Positions 23,421 to 34,550 of a stretch of 64,000 nucleotides of DNA are shown piece after piece. The DNA lies in contig JAMKCH010012577.1 in NCBI GenBank assembly GCA_023653785.1, forward strand, positions 1-64,000. Reading direction: 5' to 3'. The notes beneath the pieces were generated by a model. That model saw only the letters and a list, made by a program, of their open reading frames with translations. It ran no database searches and was not told the origin of the DNA. This stretch comes from Ophioderma brevispina (Eukaryota; Echinodermata; Ophiuroidea; Amphilepidida; Ophiodermatidae). The position numbers and the translations under genes are program-made. Within the stretch, counting starts at the first letter, position 1. Each line of letters opens with the position of its first letter.

Positions 23421-25953
23421 GGACAGGGTCATAGTCATTGACATAAATGTCAAGTTGTCAGCAGTCATTTGAGTGTAATGTAAGTCTAGTCAGAATTATG
23501 TCAAACAATGACGACTAGAAGCCGTTGAAGTTGTATTAGAAAGAAAGAAGACGAACGCATCAAAAACAGAAAAAGGCGCCCTGCGGGCCGTCTTGTAATT
23601 TGCATGGTCAAACAGATGAGTCAAGCACTGTGGCACTGTAGGTCTCTTGTCCCACAGCATGGCTGCTTATGGCCATATTATACTAATAATATTTGAACTT
23701 TTTTTGGGGATTGATTTTAGACTACTCTTACTAAAATACAACCATTTCTACATACATATATGTTCTTGTAGGCACATTTCATGTAGATCACAGTGTCAAG
23801 ATGGAATTAAAAAATATTGCAATGAAGGCAAAAAATCAAAAACCCAAAAAAAAACAGCAACAAAACTGAAAAAAAACGCAGCCAGATTAAAGTAGGTCAA
23901 TCTTGAAGGTTAATTGCAGGATGTAGCAAAACGAGTCAGATGGTAGTGAGTTCCATTGTGGGCGGGTGAGAGAAAAAACTTGCAGTTGAAATCAACTTTC
24001 AAGACCCTTTTGACTTGAACTTTGGAAAAGTGAGATGTTTGATATTCATTGCCACTCCAGGTCCATGGCTACTTTAAAGAGTCGACGTCCTAAAGTTTTT
24101 CTTATTGTCTCACATGAATTTTATTTACTTGATTGTGCAGAGTTTGCTGTATTAATTATACTAAAATGTAAGTGATGTTGATTATGTTATTGGCCAAATA
24201 AGTAATTTCTTTTTGCAAAGCGCTGACATTATTTTGATTATATCAGATGTTGTTCTTATTAGAGGTTATTATAAGCAATTTGAAGGAACGAAATACAGAA
24301 AACAGGGTTTACTATTCACTAGTTGTGGAAAATTTGGAATGCTTCACTTTGTGTCCTTCAGTTAATTGAACTGCCATTTTTAAAACCATTGGTGTCTATA
24401 TCAAATTGTAAGTTCAATGGACAACCTGAAACCTATTAGTGTTGGCTGTAAAAACCATGATACTAAAGTCTTTCATGATACTATATATATCATACTCATT
24501 GTGAAACCTTAAAATCCAAATATATAGGGTAATCTGATAATTGACAATTAATTTTGTTGGTAATATGGACGATGCCATTTAAATTTGTATTTGAATGTTG
24601 CAATGTGTTAACAGTTGCAAGGGTAATATGTGGTCCAATGAATATGTATGAGATAGATTAAATGTTAAAAGGGAATGCCTGCATTCTTAAGGATACAAAG
24701 ATAAAGTAGGTGGCAGTTCAACTTACAAAGTGAAATTGAATTGTTGTATTACCATCAATTAAGTCTTTCATGATACTAATCATGTGACCTGCTTATACAA
24801 ACTGGTTAAACCTACCTTTTCTCATATACATGTGCTTGGAAATTTGGTATTTGAAAGGTGTATTTATATCATTATCCTCACCCTGCAGTAGTATTACTGT
24901 GAATGTGAGGTGTATCTAGCCACCCCCATTAGCGTGGACGGAAACAGGATTGTAAACTTTGTCTTGCTAGTACTACCACTATATCATTGACATATCCATT
25001 CTTAAGTTTTATTGCAGATTGCCTTTTCATTTTAAAACTTTTGACATGGCATGATTATTCACTGACTTCATTTTGAAATTAAAATTTTTTAAAAATAGCT
25101 CGATAGTTTTCGCAAAAAAATTCCAGAAATGAAAATGAATTTAACCAATTAAATATTAACGACAGGGATACTCCAGGGTAACTAAGACAGATGACACCTT
25201 GGCCAATTTATCATTAATAAATTCATCGAATTCTTTTCTTGTTCTTTTACAATTTTTTAAGACTGTGGATGTCAAATGATGCCAAAAACCTTGGGTAAAC
25301 ACATATTGCAGTGTTGCAAATGAGATAATTTACTCCAAAAATATCTTAAAAATTAACCAGATTGTAAGATTTCAACTATCCTTTTCACTTTCTGGTTGAA
25401 TATTGAAAACATGTAATTTGGCACATAATTGCATTTAGTGTCTTCTCGGGCAAAATAAGGTGGTTGATTTTTAGATTATCCCCTGGCTTGAAAGCAGAGG
25501 GGAGTATTGCGAGGGTCACCTAGTCCGTATGTATGGTGGGTGCGTGTTCCAGTTTGGGTTATGTTTTCGTTTTTCAGGTCCCTTCGAAAAGTTTCAGTCC
25601 GATATAAACCAGACATGGGGTTCAGGTGCATAGGGTTTTTTATATGTGGACGATGTCAAAGGTATGGTCAAAGGTCCATCTGAGGTCATGTTCCAGACTC
25701 CATCTGCCAGGTTGTGACAAGTTTACTTGCAGTAATTTTAAGATGATAGTTGTAATATTCCTATTATTACAATCCCTGTGCTGATAACCAGTATCTCAGC
25801 ACTGGAAATTTTCATTTGTACTGGTATCAATAAATTTTCATATTAGAAATGGAAGGTAAGTTTCTTTGGTTGTGTTTGCTGTTCTTGTTTCTTTACCATT
25901 ACATTATCAATTAACACAATGACAATTACACATTTTAGAATTCAGCTCTATGT
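23421..25953. other. Intronic DNA with one dispersed repeat
   Basis: Mostly unrecognised AT-rich DNA. An 82-residue Lys-rich frame at 23647-23895 ends in an A-rich tract and looks like chance. At 24878-24963 lies dispersed repeat K copy 2 (GTGAGGTGTATC, GCCACCCCCAT). Near 25640-25700, CAAAGGTATGGTCAAAGGTCC is a fragment of the AGGTCA-rich repeat. Confidence 0.45.
24878..24963 (+). repeat. Dispersed repeat K, copy 2
   Basis: Matches 921-1005 and 61005-61090 through GTGAGGTGTATC, GCCACCCCCATTAG, a GGAC..GAAACAGGATT block and AAACTTTG. Same orientation as the other two copies. Confidence 0.6.
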
Positions 25954-26048
25954 GGGTGCAGATGCATAAGAACTAATGCCCTAACGTTTCCACATCTTTC
26001 TGCTTGTGTGGAAAGTTAGGCATTATGTCCTCTTATGCATCTGCACCC
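25954..26048. ncRNA. Long hairpin 1, pre-miRNA-like or MITE palindrome
   Basis: The arm GGGTGCAGATGCATAAG, then ..TAATGCC.TAAC.TTTCCACA, pairs with TGTGGAAAGTTAGGCATTA, then ..CTTATGCATCTGCACCC. That gives about 36 base pairs with a few bulges and a ~12-base loop (TCTTTCTGCTTG). Size and shape resemble a microRNA precursor, but a small palindromic transposon would look the same. A second copy follows 170 bp downstream. Confidence 0.5.
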
Positions 26049-26123
26049 CTCGATACCCTGAAATCTTAAAGGTCCTACTCACTTGTTTAAGAGATCTACA
26101 TTTAATGTCCAGTTATATTATGC

Positions 26124-26210
26124 GGGTGCAGATGCATAAGGACATATGCCTAACTTTTCACATGTTGCTATACATGAAGTTAGGCATTATGTCTCTTAGG
26201 CATCTGCATT
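26124..26210. ncRNA. Long hairpin 2, tandem copy of hairpin 1
   Basis: The arm GGGTGCAGATGCATAAGGAC, then ATATGCCTAACTTTTCACATG, pairs with CATGAAGTTAGGCATTATG, then TCTCTTAGGCATCTGCA, around a short loop. The stem is well kept but some pairs differ from hairpin 1. The flanks (GAAATCT..AAGGTC.TAC) also repeat, so the unit of duplication is about 170 bp, larger than the hairpin. Confidence 0.5.
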
Positions 26211-26214
26211 AACC

Positions 26215-27064
26215 TGAAATCTAAGGTCTTACCGTGCTGCAGATTATGTTACATAATATATATATTTTGACAATCATATTGGTTTAGTGGGTCTAGAATC
26301 TTTTCAACATGGTTGGATTATTTTCAATACTTGAACCATCCCTGTGTGATTCCGCTGCTGGTCATCTCCAGTGTATAATCAGGCATGTGGTAAAGTACAC
26401 CGTATATTGAGGCTGGAAAGTGGCATTTTGCCATTTGAGGTGGTACCATTAGCCCAAATAACGATGGCACGATCCCGATAATGCATCTTGTATTGTGGCC
26501 TTTCCATCCAGGCACTTGTCCCGGAGTTAATGCTTACAAATATTCTTTTGGTTGTTTCGCCGTCGCCGGACGTGCCAAAAACGATAATACAAAGTACCTT
26601 TAACTATCAGAAATGTAGACGAATTATAGAACCAAAAACAAGCGAGTGCACCATGGATGTTGAAATTTACAACAAAAGGTTGGCATTTCCAACGTCAACC
26701 GTGCCCTAATTGGTCCAATCATGCCGGAGACGAATACAGTTTCACGGTGCAACGTCATAGATAGGTTAAGTTTTATAGTGTTGATATTAATTGCTCATAA
26801 CCGTTTGTTTAGCTGACTTGAGGCTGGTACAAGTTCCCCCGGAGGAATGGGCACAATACGAATTCATATTGGGATCATGCAAATCGTCTATTGGGTGAAG
26901 GCCCAACTAAATCCTTAAAACAAGCCCTCTAAAACAGTCCAAAATTGTTTACCAAATCTCAAGAATCAAAACCAGGCAACACAAATAAAAATTTCTACAA
27001 TGTGGTTCAATGAGCAATTAAACGGCTTTTCTAATATTTGGTGTTTGTTTTGTGTTGTGTACAG
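26215..27064. other. Intronic DNA, nothing recognised
   Basis: Moderately CpG-containing sequence at 26540-26760 with a 73-residue plus-strand frame that I cannot identify and that lacks clear splice sites. The rest is AT-rich. No inverted termini were found. Confidence 0.35.
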
Positions 27065-27192
27065 TCGTTCCAACCCATAGCCAGCACTCTTTCTCGCACA
27101 GGCAGTTCAGAGTCCCTTTGGTAGTCATCAAGAGCTCTCTATCCCATCCCAAGCAGTCCTGGCAGCTTAGTCCTTCAGCTCACCCTAAAGAG
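27065..27192 (+). CDS. Candidate ANKRD27 linker exon, uncertain
   Basis: This 128-bp segment follows a T/G-rich tract ending TGTGTACAG and is followed by GTGATA. Read from its first base it gives SFQPIASTLSRTGSSESL; read in the frame of its last codon it ends WQLSPSAHPKE. That final frame would join in phase to VEKLL at 53359, where vertebrate VARP also has a Glu just before VEKLL in a Ser-rich linker. A continuous reading needs one or two single-base corrections, as in the 4373 exon. The Ser/Pro/Gln composition suits the low-complexity linker between the two ankyrin blocks. Such linkers diverge fast, so similarity cannot prove it. Confidence 0.35.
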
Positions 27193-28344
27193 GTGATAGA
27201 CTGTTAATAGCTGGATGAGTATACCTAAAACAGATATTCACAAAGCAAGTAATCAATGGATTGTTTTGCCGGCTGTGAGTTCTGGTACTGTATTGTTTAT
27301 GTTACGTATTCCCTCGACTGATCGGTAAGAAGTGATCGTTAATACAATTCAATGTATCCTAGATTTGATTTGTTACTATTTTAATAATAGTGGCTCACAT
27401 GTGGTTGTTATTTCTCTTAAGTCTTGAACAACAGTTTAGTACTCAGTGGAACTGTTGCTATAGGCCATGAAATGACCTTAAAATGACCCCAATTTTTAAC
27501 AACACGCTGGTTTCGCCTATTCATAGAATTTGCTCAAATATCGATTGTATTGATGACATTCTTGGATATCTTCAAATATACTGGAATAATTACAATGTGT
27601 ATTCAATCTTTCAGTTTCATGAGATTGAAACAAACTTGGTCCAGTTTATTTTACAAACTTAGATTTGGAACAGAATGGAATCTACATTTCCGGGACTTTT
27701 TATATTATGACTTATGTCTTATGAAAATGAATCTAATTGTTGACATAGCCACGACCATAAAGATGTTAATGTGAAACTGTCTTAAGAATGAGTATTTTCT
27801 TGTTAGGCGGTCAATAATTAAAACACAAAATCTGGTAAATGGAAATGGCCCATTAACAGGATCCCTAGTCCTCATAGAAACTTATGCGGCTCACATTGCC
27901 GCGTGCGGCCAGTCATTTGCTAGCCGAAAACAAACCCGGTTTAATGCGCTCGCCTGTTAACAATGATCATAGCTTTGCTTCCGATCTCTGTTGGTATATA
28001 ACTCATCTCAGTTTAATGTGTTGTTTGTTATTTCTTCAAAGTCCATTAAAATCTGAAATAGCGCATTACAGTATGAAAAATTGTGTTTATTTATGGGTTT
28101 GCACACATCATGCTAGGGCCAATCCGAACCAGTGAACAATATGTGTACTGCAGAAAATGATCTGGAAAGGGCAGGACTGGCCCAGTAGCAGGACTGTTTT
28201 GCCTGGTATGCAATATTATCATGCATCAGAATTCTGTGTGGTGGGCCGTAGCACTGTGCGACTAGCTCCTACCTCCAACACGCACATTGCAAAATATTGG
28301 CCACACGGTCGAGCAACTCACGCATATCTTATCAATGTTTTGTG
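27193..28344. other. Intronic DNA, nothing recognised
   Basis: AT-rich sequence with short frames that show no motif (a 74-residue hydrophobic frame at 27550 and an 83-residue frame at 27884). No repeat from elsewhere in the window is present. Confidence 0.35.
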
Positions 28345-28700
28345 TGCCTGCCCTAAGGCATACGACACACAGAACATTTTGTCCACTGTTGTGTTGTATG
28401 TCTGCGTTGTTGTCTGTTGTTGTGAACACGGTTACCATTTGCCTGTAATATCCACATACTTTACTGTATTTAAAGAACAAACTTGGGGTCACAGGGTGCA
28501 CATGGGCATCCCCCCCCTTTTTGATGATGTCAAAGGTTCCACATACTGAGGTCACATGTCATGTTATGTCAAGTTGTAAAATAGGCTGAAATGTAAAAGT
28601 GACCTAATTTTTCAAAAGTTGAAGTTTCAATTGGAACCAACTTGAGTCATAGGTGCAACATGTGATCCTCATTTGTTGATGAGGGTCACATGTCATGTAG
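28345..28700 (+). repeat. AGGTCA-rich repeat G, copy 1
   Basis: Shares its head and body with 63466-64000: GCCCTAAGGCA, TGTCCACTGTTGT, TAATATCCACATA, AACTTGGG.TCACAGG, GTCAAGTTGTAAAATAGGC and GGAACCAA.CTTGA.TCATAGG in the same order. This copy has only decayed half-sites (GTCAAAGGTTCC, GAGGTCACATGTCA). Confidence 0.8.
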
Positions 28701-28947
28701 GAAAGCCTATCATTCCAAACCAAACCCCGGCGAGGGACATGCGACACAGCGGTCCAGGTCGATGTATTTTGTGAGTTTTAAAACCATTCTCCATGCGATT
28801 GCCCTGCCAGATTGATTTATTTCCACAGGTGTTTGTCACCAAGACGTTTCTGTAGCTGATTAAGAACAATCTATTTACAAGATTTTTTGAATGAGGTTTG
28901 AAATTGGCCCATAAAGTTCTTGTAGGCATTGTGATCAAGCCATTTTC

Positions 28948-29288
28948 TTAAGGTGCTTGTTCCGATCGTGTGTTGGGGACCCCCTGATTATCCGGAAGTA
29001 TTAGTAGATTGGGAAAAAAAGGCCGTATTTTTTCTCATTGTCGTCCTGCAATTTCAGCATTTCAGATCATTTCTGTGGGGGTCTCGTAATTCTTTCTCAG
29101 ATACAGAATCAAAGTAAACCGTTTAATGGTTAACCCTCAAAATTGCACCGTAGTGAGATAGGGCGTTGCACTCGCAGTATCGTGTCTAGCTCAAAACTGC
29201 AGTTGTTCCCACGTACGTGATAGTCCAGTGTGTTAACTTGCCAGGCTCGCATATCAAGTGGAAACAAAAATCGGAACAGCACTTTTAA
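28948..29288 (+). mobile_element. MITE family A, copy 2 (diverged)
   Basis: Lies between TTAA 28948-28951 and TTAA 29285-29288. The left end is AGGTGCTTGTTCCGATC-like (the first A is shared with the TTAA) and the right end AATCGGAACAGCACTT. The interior TTTAATGGTTAACC and CAGGCTCGCATATCAAGT match the better copies at 45266 and 54380, with much divergence elsewhere. Confidence 0.85.
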
Positions 29289-29517
29289 GATAGGGTCAAC
29301 AATAGGCTTGGTTTGAATTGACGGAACACTACCAGATATATGAGTAATCAAAAAGGAACCAGTCATCCGAACATTGTTTTACAAATTCAGGAGAATCGGG
29401 TCCAATGGCAACTAATTAATGAATAGGGTGCCGTGGTCAAAACAGTTTTTCCGAGTTGACAGATGAATCTTGTCATTCAACAGGCATAGCCCGTTGAATA
29501 GATAGGTTCATCTTTCA

Positions 29518-29604
29518 TTATATCATATATGCGGGTTTGAGCCATGTGATAGTTTTTTGTTTATCACATGGCTTGAAAAGAAAACCCAGGTGATATCATG
29601 ATAT
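29518..29604. repeat. Imperfect palindrome
   Basis: GAGCCATGTGATA and TATCACATGGCTT form a 12-13 bp stem around TTTTTTG. The flanks ATATCATATATGCGGGTTT and AAAACCCAGGTGATATCATGATAT extend the pairing imperfectly. A second small hairpin, ATTCAAC/GTTGAAT, lies just upstream at 29476-29500. Probably a decayed MITE. Confidence 0.6.
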
Positions 29605-31255
29605 AAACAAATCTTGACTGCTATATTCGTGCAATAGTAAAAATATCTCATTTGGTCAAATTTTATTGACTGGATCATTTCACTCGGCTTTGCCACGTGA
29701 AATAGAAAATCAATTTTACCTCAATATAATTTTTTATTATATACTTCAATTTTATAAAAATTAAGATATTTATTGGGTTGAAACTCTATCAACATGATTA
29801 AATAGTTCAGCCCATGCGGCGAGAAATTTGGGCCATCCATAATAGTACCCTAAGCCCTCGCCCACCCGTAAATAGTTCATTTTTCAGAAGACTATTTACG
29901 GCTCACGAGTTCTATTTACGGCGCTTAATTCGCTTAACTTACTCCGTCACTTATCGCGTCTGCATTTGCGAGTTGTGGATTGCATGCTTACTACCGTACC
30001 TTTCGGATATTAGCCGCGGCTTATACGTTTTCTTCAAAGGCTTCAAAAGGATGCCGCGGCTTCATAAACCGAAGCTGCTTATACGTTGACTGTCTGAGTG
30101 TGAACCACAAGATAATAAAAAATAAAAATAACACGCCGACAATCTTCAGACTCCGTGTTCTCAACTTTCTTACCACTTTGGTATTATTACTATCATTAAG
30201 CTGTATTCAAACTTCACTTTTGTATTTTAACCGTATTGTCCCCCCTTGAATACCATGTATCACACACTTCAATGCTTTAATAAACACGAAGTACATTCAA
30301 TCCATTAAAGCTTCATTCCAGCGGTAGCCCTTTGTGTTAAACGACGACACGTCAATCATTTAATTCGTCGCGACCACATACAATGGTGTAATTGCTCACA
30401 ACAACGGCTTGTGCTATTCACAGAAAGGGCTGACACATTAAAATTAAATACCTCAAGATCATTTTACCTTTTGAGCTTGTCAGAAAATTTGTTCACCTCG
30501 GCCTCACAAGTATACACAATATTTTTACCAACTAGGCTGATTTAATTTCTATCTTTAACTTTAATTTGCCCTTGACAATACACAATATTGTGACAAAGGT
30601 ACAAACATAGCTGTAACAAGCATCTGGAATAGTCGGTCATGTCACCGGTTTAAATCAATGTGCCCGGAGTGCGTGAACAATGTTTAGATTGAAGAGCCCT
30701 GGGAACGCAGCCAAGCTCGCGTGTTTCTGGGAATTCCCCAGGTCATGATGTATTGGACATTCACAACACATTCCCCACTTGCTCATGCAATTGCAATTGA
30801 CCAGATCCCTTTTACTTTGATTCCACAGGATTCTTAAATAATTATTCTGTGAGTTGTTCGTACAATCACTTTTTTTGTCTCTCTCCTCAATTTTTTTTTT
30901 AAAAACCAATTGAATAACAATGTTTAAGTATTAGTTTTGCGGTGAGAAAGTGAAGCGGAGTTCGTGGCTTGCACATCGGATCAGCGTAGAATCAAGGAAG
31001 TTAGCAACGTCCGGGCACCGGTCGTGCTTGGAATGGGAGACCAGAGACGCAGGTTTACCGGGGATCTTTGTTGTTTTACTAAGCCCTTCCATCTATGATA
31101 CTATTTTGTTTTCTTCCTCCTCTCCTAAAAATATATTAAGAAACACTTGCCTGCTAAGTGCTAACAATAAGAAGACAATTTGTAACATTTTCAATTTTTT
31201 TCCGCACGTGTAGTCTTGAACGTATCGACTATTGGCCTCAACACTAAAACCTTTA
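29605..31255. other. Intronic DNA with GCGGCTTATACG-type repeats
   Basis: Between about 29990 and 30090 there are several GCGGCTTATACGTT-like words, shared with about 33205-33265 and 35120-35180. They resemble the terminal repeats of a DNA transposon but no complete element could be outlined. The remainder, including 30250-31255, shows nothing recognisable. Confidence 0.35.
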
Positions 31256-31259
31256 GAAC

Positions 31260-31975
31260 TTGGATTTTCTTACTGCCTATATCCGAAATCGAACTATCAT
31301 TTTTTTAATTAGTTTTTAATAAGTTTTGTTTCCATATTTTCTCTTACAATTTTATTAGTATAATAACTATCAATTTTTTATTATGGGGTTACTCTATCAA
31401 TTATTCGTGTAATAGTTATTTAAGTTTTATTTTAGATTTCAGGTTCATCTTTATTCAGTTTATATGTTATTAGTTTATGTATATTTCAGTTTATATTTAT
31501 TCAGTTGTCTAGTTATTAGTTTATTTATCTTTTTCAGTTTAATATTATTCAGTTTATATTTAATTACTTGATTTCATATTTTATGCAGTTTATGCTTATT
31601 CTTGACATTTAGTCAGTTTATAATTACTTTATATTTATTCGGTTTATTGATATTATTCAGATTAATTAAATTTACTTATATATTTATGTTCTAATTGATA
31701 TATTCAGTTTTTATACTTAATTTTCAGTTTACACTTATTCGTTTCATATTTAATTACGTTATATTATTACAGTTTATACGTAGTCATTTTACATTTATTC
31801 ACTTATATTTAATTACTTATTTTATTCGGTTTATTGATATTTATATTCAGTTGAATTTAATTCACTTATATATTTTGTTATCTTGATATATTTATATTTA
31901 GTTTACCGTACATTTATATATAATTATATATGTATTATTTTCTTAATATTAATTTATAATCTATTTATCTATAGT
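31260..31975. repeat. AT-rich minisatellite
   Basis: About 700 bp, mostly A+T, built from variants of TTCAGTTTATATTTATTCAG, TAATTACTTATATTTATTC and GGTTTATTGATATT. Unit length is irregular, near 20-25 bp. The frame in it is rich in Phe, Ile, Leu and Tyr purely from composition. Confidence 0.85.
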
Positions 31976-32092
31976 AAATCACACAAGAGGCCAGGAAATG
32001 ATGAAGAGTGAGAAGAAGAAACGATGTAAGGACAGCTTCTTTATTTGGATTTGGGAATGGACCAACATTTTACACCGCAAAAGAGGGGTGGA

Positions 32093-32296
32093 CAGTGGCG
32101 TAACCAGACTTTTTTTGTTTGCAAATTGGGGGGGTGGGCTGAAGGGGTGCCAGGCTTTTTTGAGGGGGCAATTTGGGTCCTTCTTCCATAGACACTGTAC
32201 AAAAAGTCAGTTCATTTGGGGGGGCTGAAGGGGGGGGCCAGAGTTCTGTTTGGGGGGGCTTGTGCGCCCCCCTGCCCCCCGCTGGTTACGCCATGG
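32093..32296. mobile_element. Short DNA element with CAGTGGCGTAACCAG termini
   Basis: The left end CAGTGGCGTAACCAG (32093) is mirrored by CTGGTTACGCCATGG (32282-32296). The ~204-bp interior is dominated by G runs (GGGGGGCTGAAGGGG) on one side and a C run near the right end. No coding capacity. Related ends occur at 37283 and 46714. Confidence 0.75.
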
Positions 32297-32339
32297 AGTG
32301 GACCATTCTCTTTTTTCTTTTTATAGTTGACAACACATT

Positions 32340-32640
32340 CATCATCATACACAAGTCGTTACATAAAACATAATGAGTGTAGAGATAAATAAGTTAAACA
32401 ACAATGAACTTTGCGCAATTTAATTCGATTAATGATTCTGATAGGATTGTCGGAGTGGGTTTCCCGTATCCATGACCGTAGCCCTTCGGGCGGCCGCTAG
32501 TTCTGTGTACGACTCCAACAGGCACCGTCTTTCCTTGGTAGTAACGCTTTCCGCGGCGTAGCTTCCATGGAGGATTGCTAGCAAGGGCGCCGCCAACCAA
32601 ATTAGTCCTTTCTTATAAAGGATAAATGTTTATAACAAAA
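32340..32640. repeat. Partial leading copy of the 1.9-kb tandem unit
   Basis: Carries the first ~300 bp of the unit seen at 32641 and 34551: TAGAGATAAA, GTAGCCCTTCGGG, the CCAACAGGC..CGTCTTTCCTTGGTAGTAA block and GCGTAGCTTCCATGGAGGAT. It then breaks off where the first full unit begins. Confidence 0.75.
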
Positions 32641-34550
32641 ACGCCCAAAATGAATATAGAGATAAAGTACTACAGAATGGAACTTAATCAAACCAGAATT
32701 TGCCGAAATCGGGAAAATAAATTATATATGATATAGATATGGCTATTGGCCGGGCGTGGTTTCCACGTATCCAGGACGTAGTCCCTTTGGGACGCGCTGT
32801 TCTGTGGTTACGAATCCAACAGGCCCCGCCTTCCTTGGTAGTAAACACGCTTTCCGCAGGCGTCGCTTCCATGGCGGATAGTGACTACAAGGCGCCGACA
32901 AACCAATATTAGTCTCTTCTACATATTTATTATGACACATCCGTGCTGTACAAAAATATAGCCAATGCATGTGAAAACATACCTAAAATAACGTACGAAA
33001 GATTGGTTTGAAATGGGAATATTTTTTAATTTTTTTAATTTTTTTATTTTTTTTCATGTATTTTCATGTTCATTGAAATATAAGTTTATACACTATTTAT
33101 AAATAACAATAGTCGCACGTGCGACATATACGGCTATAAAATTTGCTTATTAATAACAATGAATAATGCTTGGTTTTCTTTTGTACAACAAACGTTATAC
33201 ACGATCCTAAAGTCGGCTGCCGCTGGTGCGGCTTATCTGGCGTTGCGGCTTATACGTTAAGGTCTGAATCTTCATACGGCGATTGTTTAGGCCCTGCTGC
33301 TTATCCGCCGCGCACTCTTATATTCCGAAATTTACCGGTACCACTCATTCACAGAGATACATTGTTAACTGGACATTTATTAATCAAGTATATAAAACAA
33401 ATATATCTGACTCTATCAGGCTCTGTCTTAAACTATGGTCCCTCGGTGACTACAATTTGTGCTATTTTGCTTCGGGGCTGTCCCCCTCAGCAAACTCGCA
33501 CTATGTAGTCACCCAGGACCATCTTTTAACTCAGAGCCTCTCATGTCAGGATATATTTTGTATACTATCACACTCTTAGGCCTTTTCAATATTTGTAAAT
33601 GAATGGAAATATTCTTTCCTTGTATGATAAAAACATTCATTTTTGTTATGTATAACTCTTATATATCCTTGTCCATTAAGCTCAGACTTAACCTGACTGA
33701 GTCCCGATCTGACTATTCTATGCTAGCCAAGACCCAGGACCTGGCATGCCCAGGCTAGGCCTAAATGTTGACCTACATTTGCCCTCTCCTCCTTTATCAA
33801 TTGCTATGTCCACTGCATCAAACATGGTCTTAACAACCTTACATACAACAAAGATTTCATATATCGAGTGTCCCTAAAAAAATCTGAAGTACGGATTTTT
33901 GCCCTGATGCAAAGTTTCCATAAAAAAAACCAATCTGAATGGATTAGGCCGAGAGGAATGTTTCTTTGGTACAAAAATTTTGAAATTTCTAATTTGTTTA
34001 ATTTCAAGTTTTAAATTTTTTAATTATTAGGTTTTAATATTGAAATATAAGCAAATATTTTTTTTATTTGCATTAAAATGATTCTACAAAGTGTTTTGGC
34101 TATAGCAAAAACAAGGTTAGAAATCTATTGAGTGTCCTAGTCTATCTGAAATTCTATTATGACACAAATCTGGGTGCCTCAAATCTCTCGTTGCACCTTT
34201 AATGACCTTTGCATTCCATGTAGAACCCTGCTTCAACCTATCTTTGGCCAGTAACAAGTGAAACAATCATGCCCACTGTTCACTCAAAACAAACTTCGGC
34301 AAAGTTGCAGTTCCGGACTCCACTGCAGCACCGCAGCTGATCATAAATATTGTATCATAGCCACGGTGAAGTTCCGTAAGTGTATGTATTCGGTGTTCTG
34401 CTTTGTGAAGACACATGAAGCATTTCTAGAACAAAACGTATGGAAAAAAAATGACACTAGTGAAACAAAATGCACGGTATGTGAAATAAGCATCAATATA
34501 ACATTTTTAATGACACGTGACCTGTTCTGTCATAATAACTGACAAGGATC
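32641..34550. repeat. 1.9-kb tandem unit, copy 1
   Basis: Aligns over its whole length with 34551-36487. Landmarks in order: GATAAAGTA, GGACGTAGTCCCTT, CCAATATTAGTCTCTTCTACA, GCACGTGCGACATATAC, CGTTATACACGATCCTAAAG, CCCTCGGTGACTACA, a family B MITE, CACCGCAGCTGATCATAAAT and GATCTTCTTAGGTGTTATAT. Differences between copies are many, with frequent one-base indels. No conserved coding frame spans both copies. Confidence 0.9.
33840..34202 (-). mobile_element. MITE family B inside tandem unit copy 1
   Basis: The right terminus AAATCTCTCGTTGCACCT sits before TTAA at 34199-34202. The interior matches 48223-48568 in reverse (TATTGAAATATAAGCAAAT, TCTTTGGTACAAAAATTTTG). The left terminus is decayed (TACAACAAAGATTTCA). 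Confidence 0.85.

Noticed and set aside
31695..31886. Hydrophobic 63-residue frame as a membrane peptide
   Set aside because: It lies wholly in the AT-rich minisatellite; Phe/Ile/Leu/Tyr content follows from base composition.
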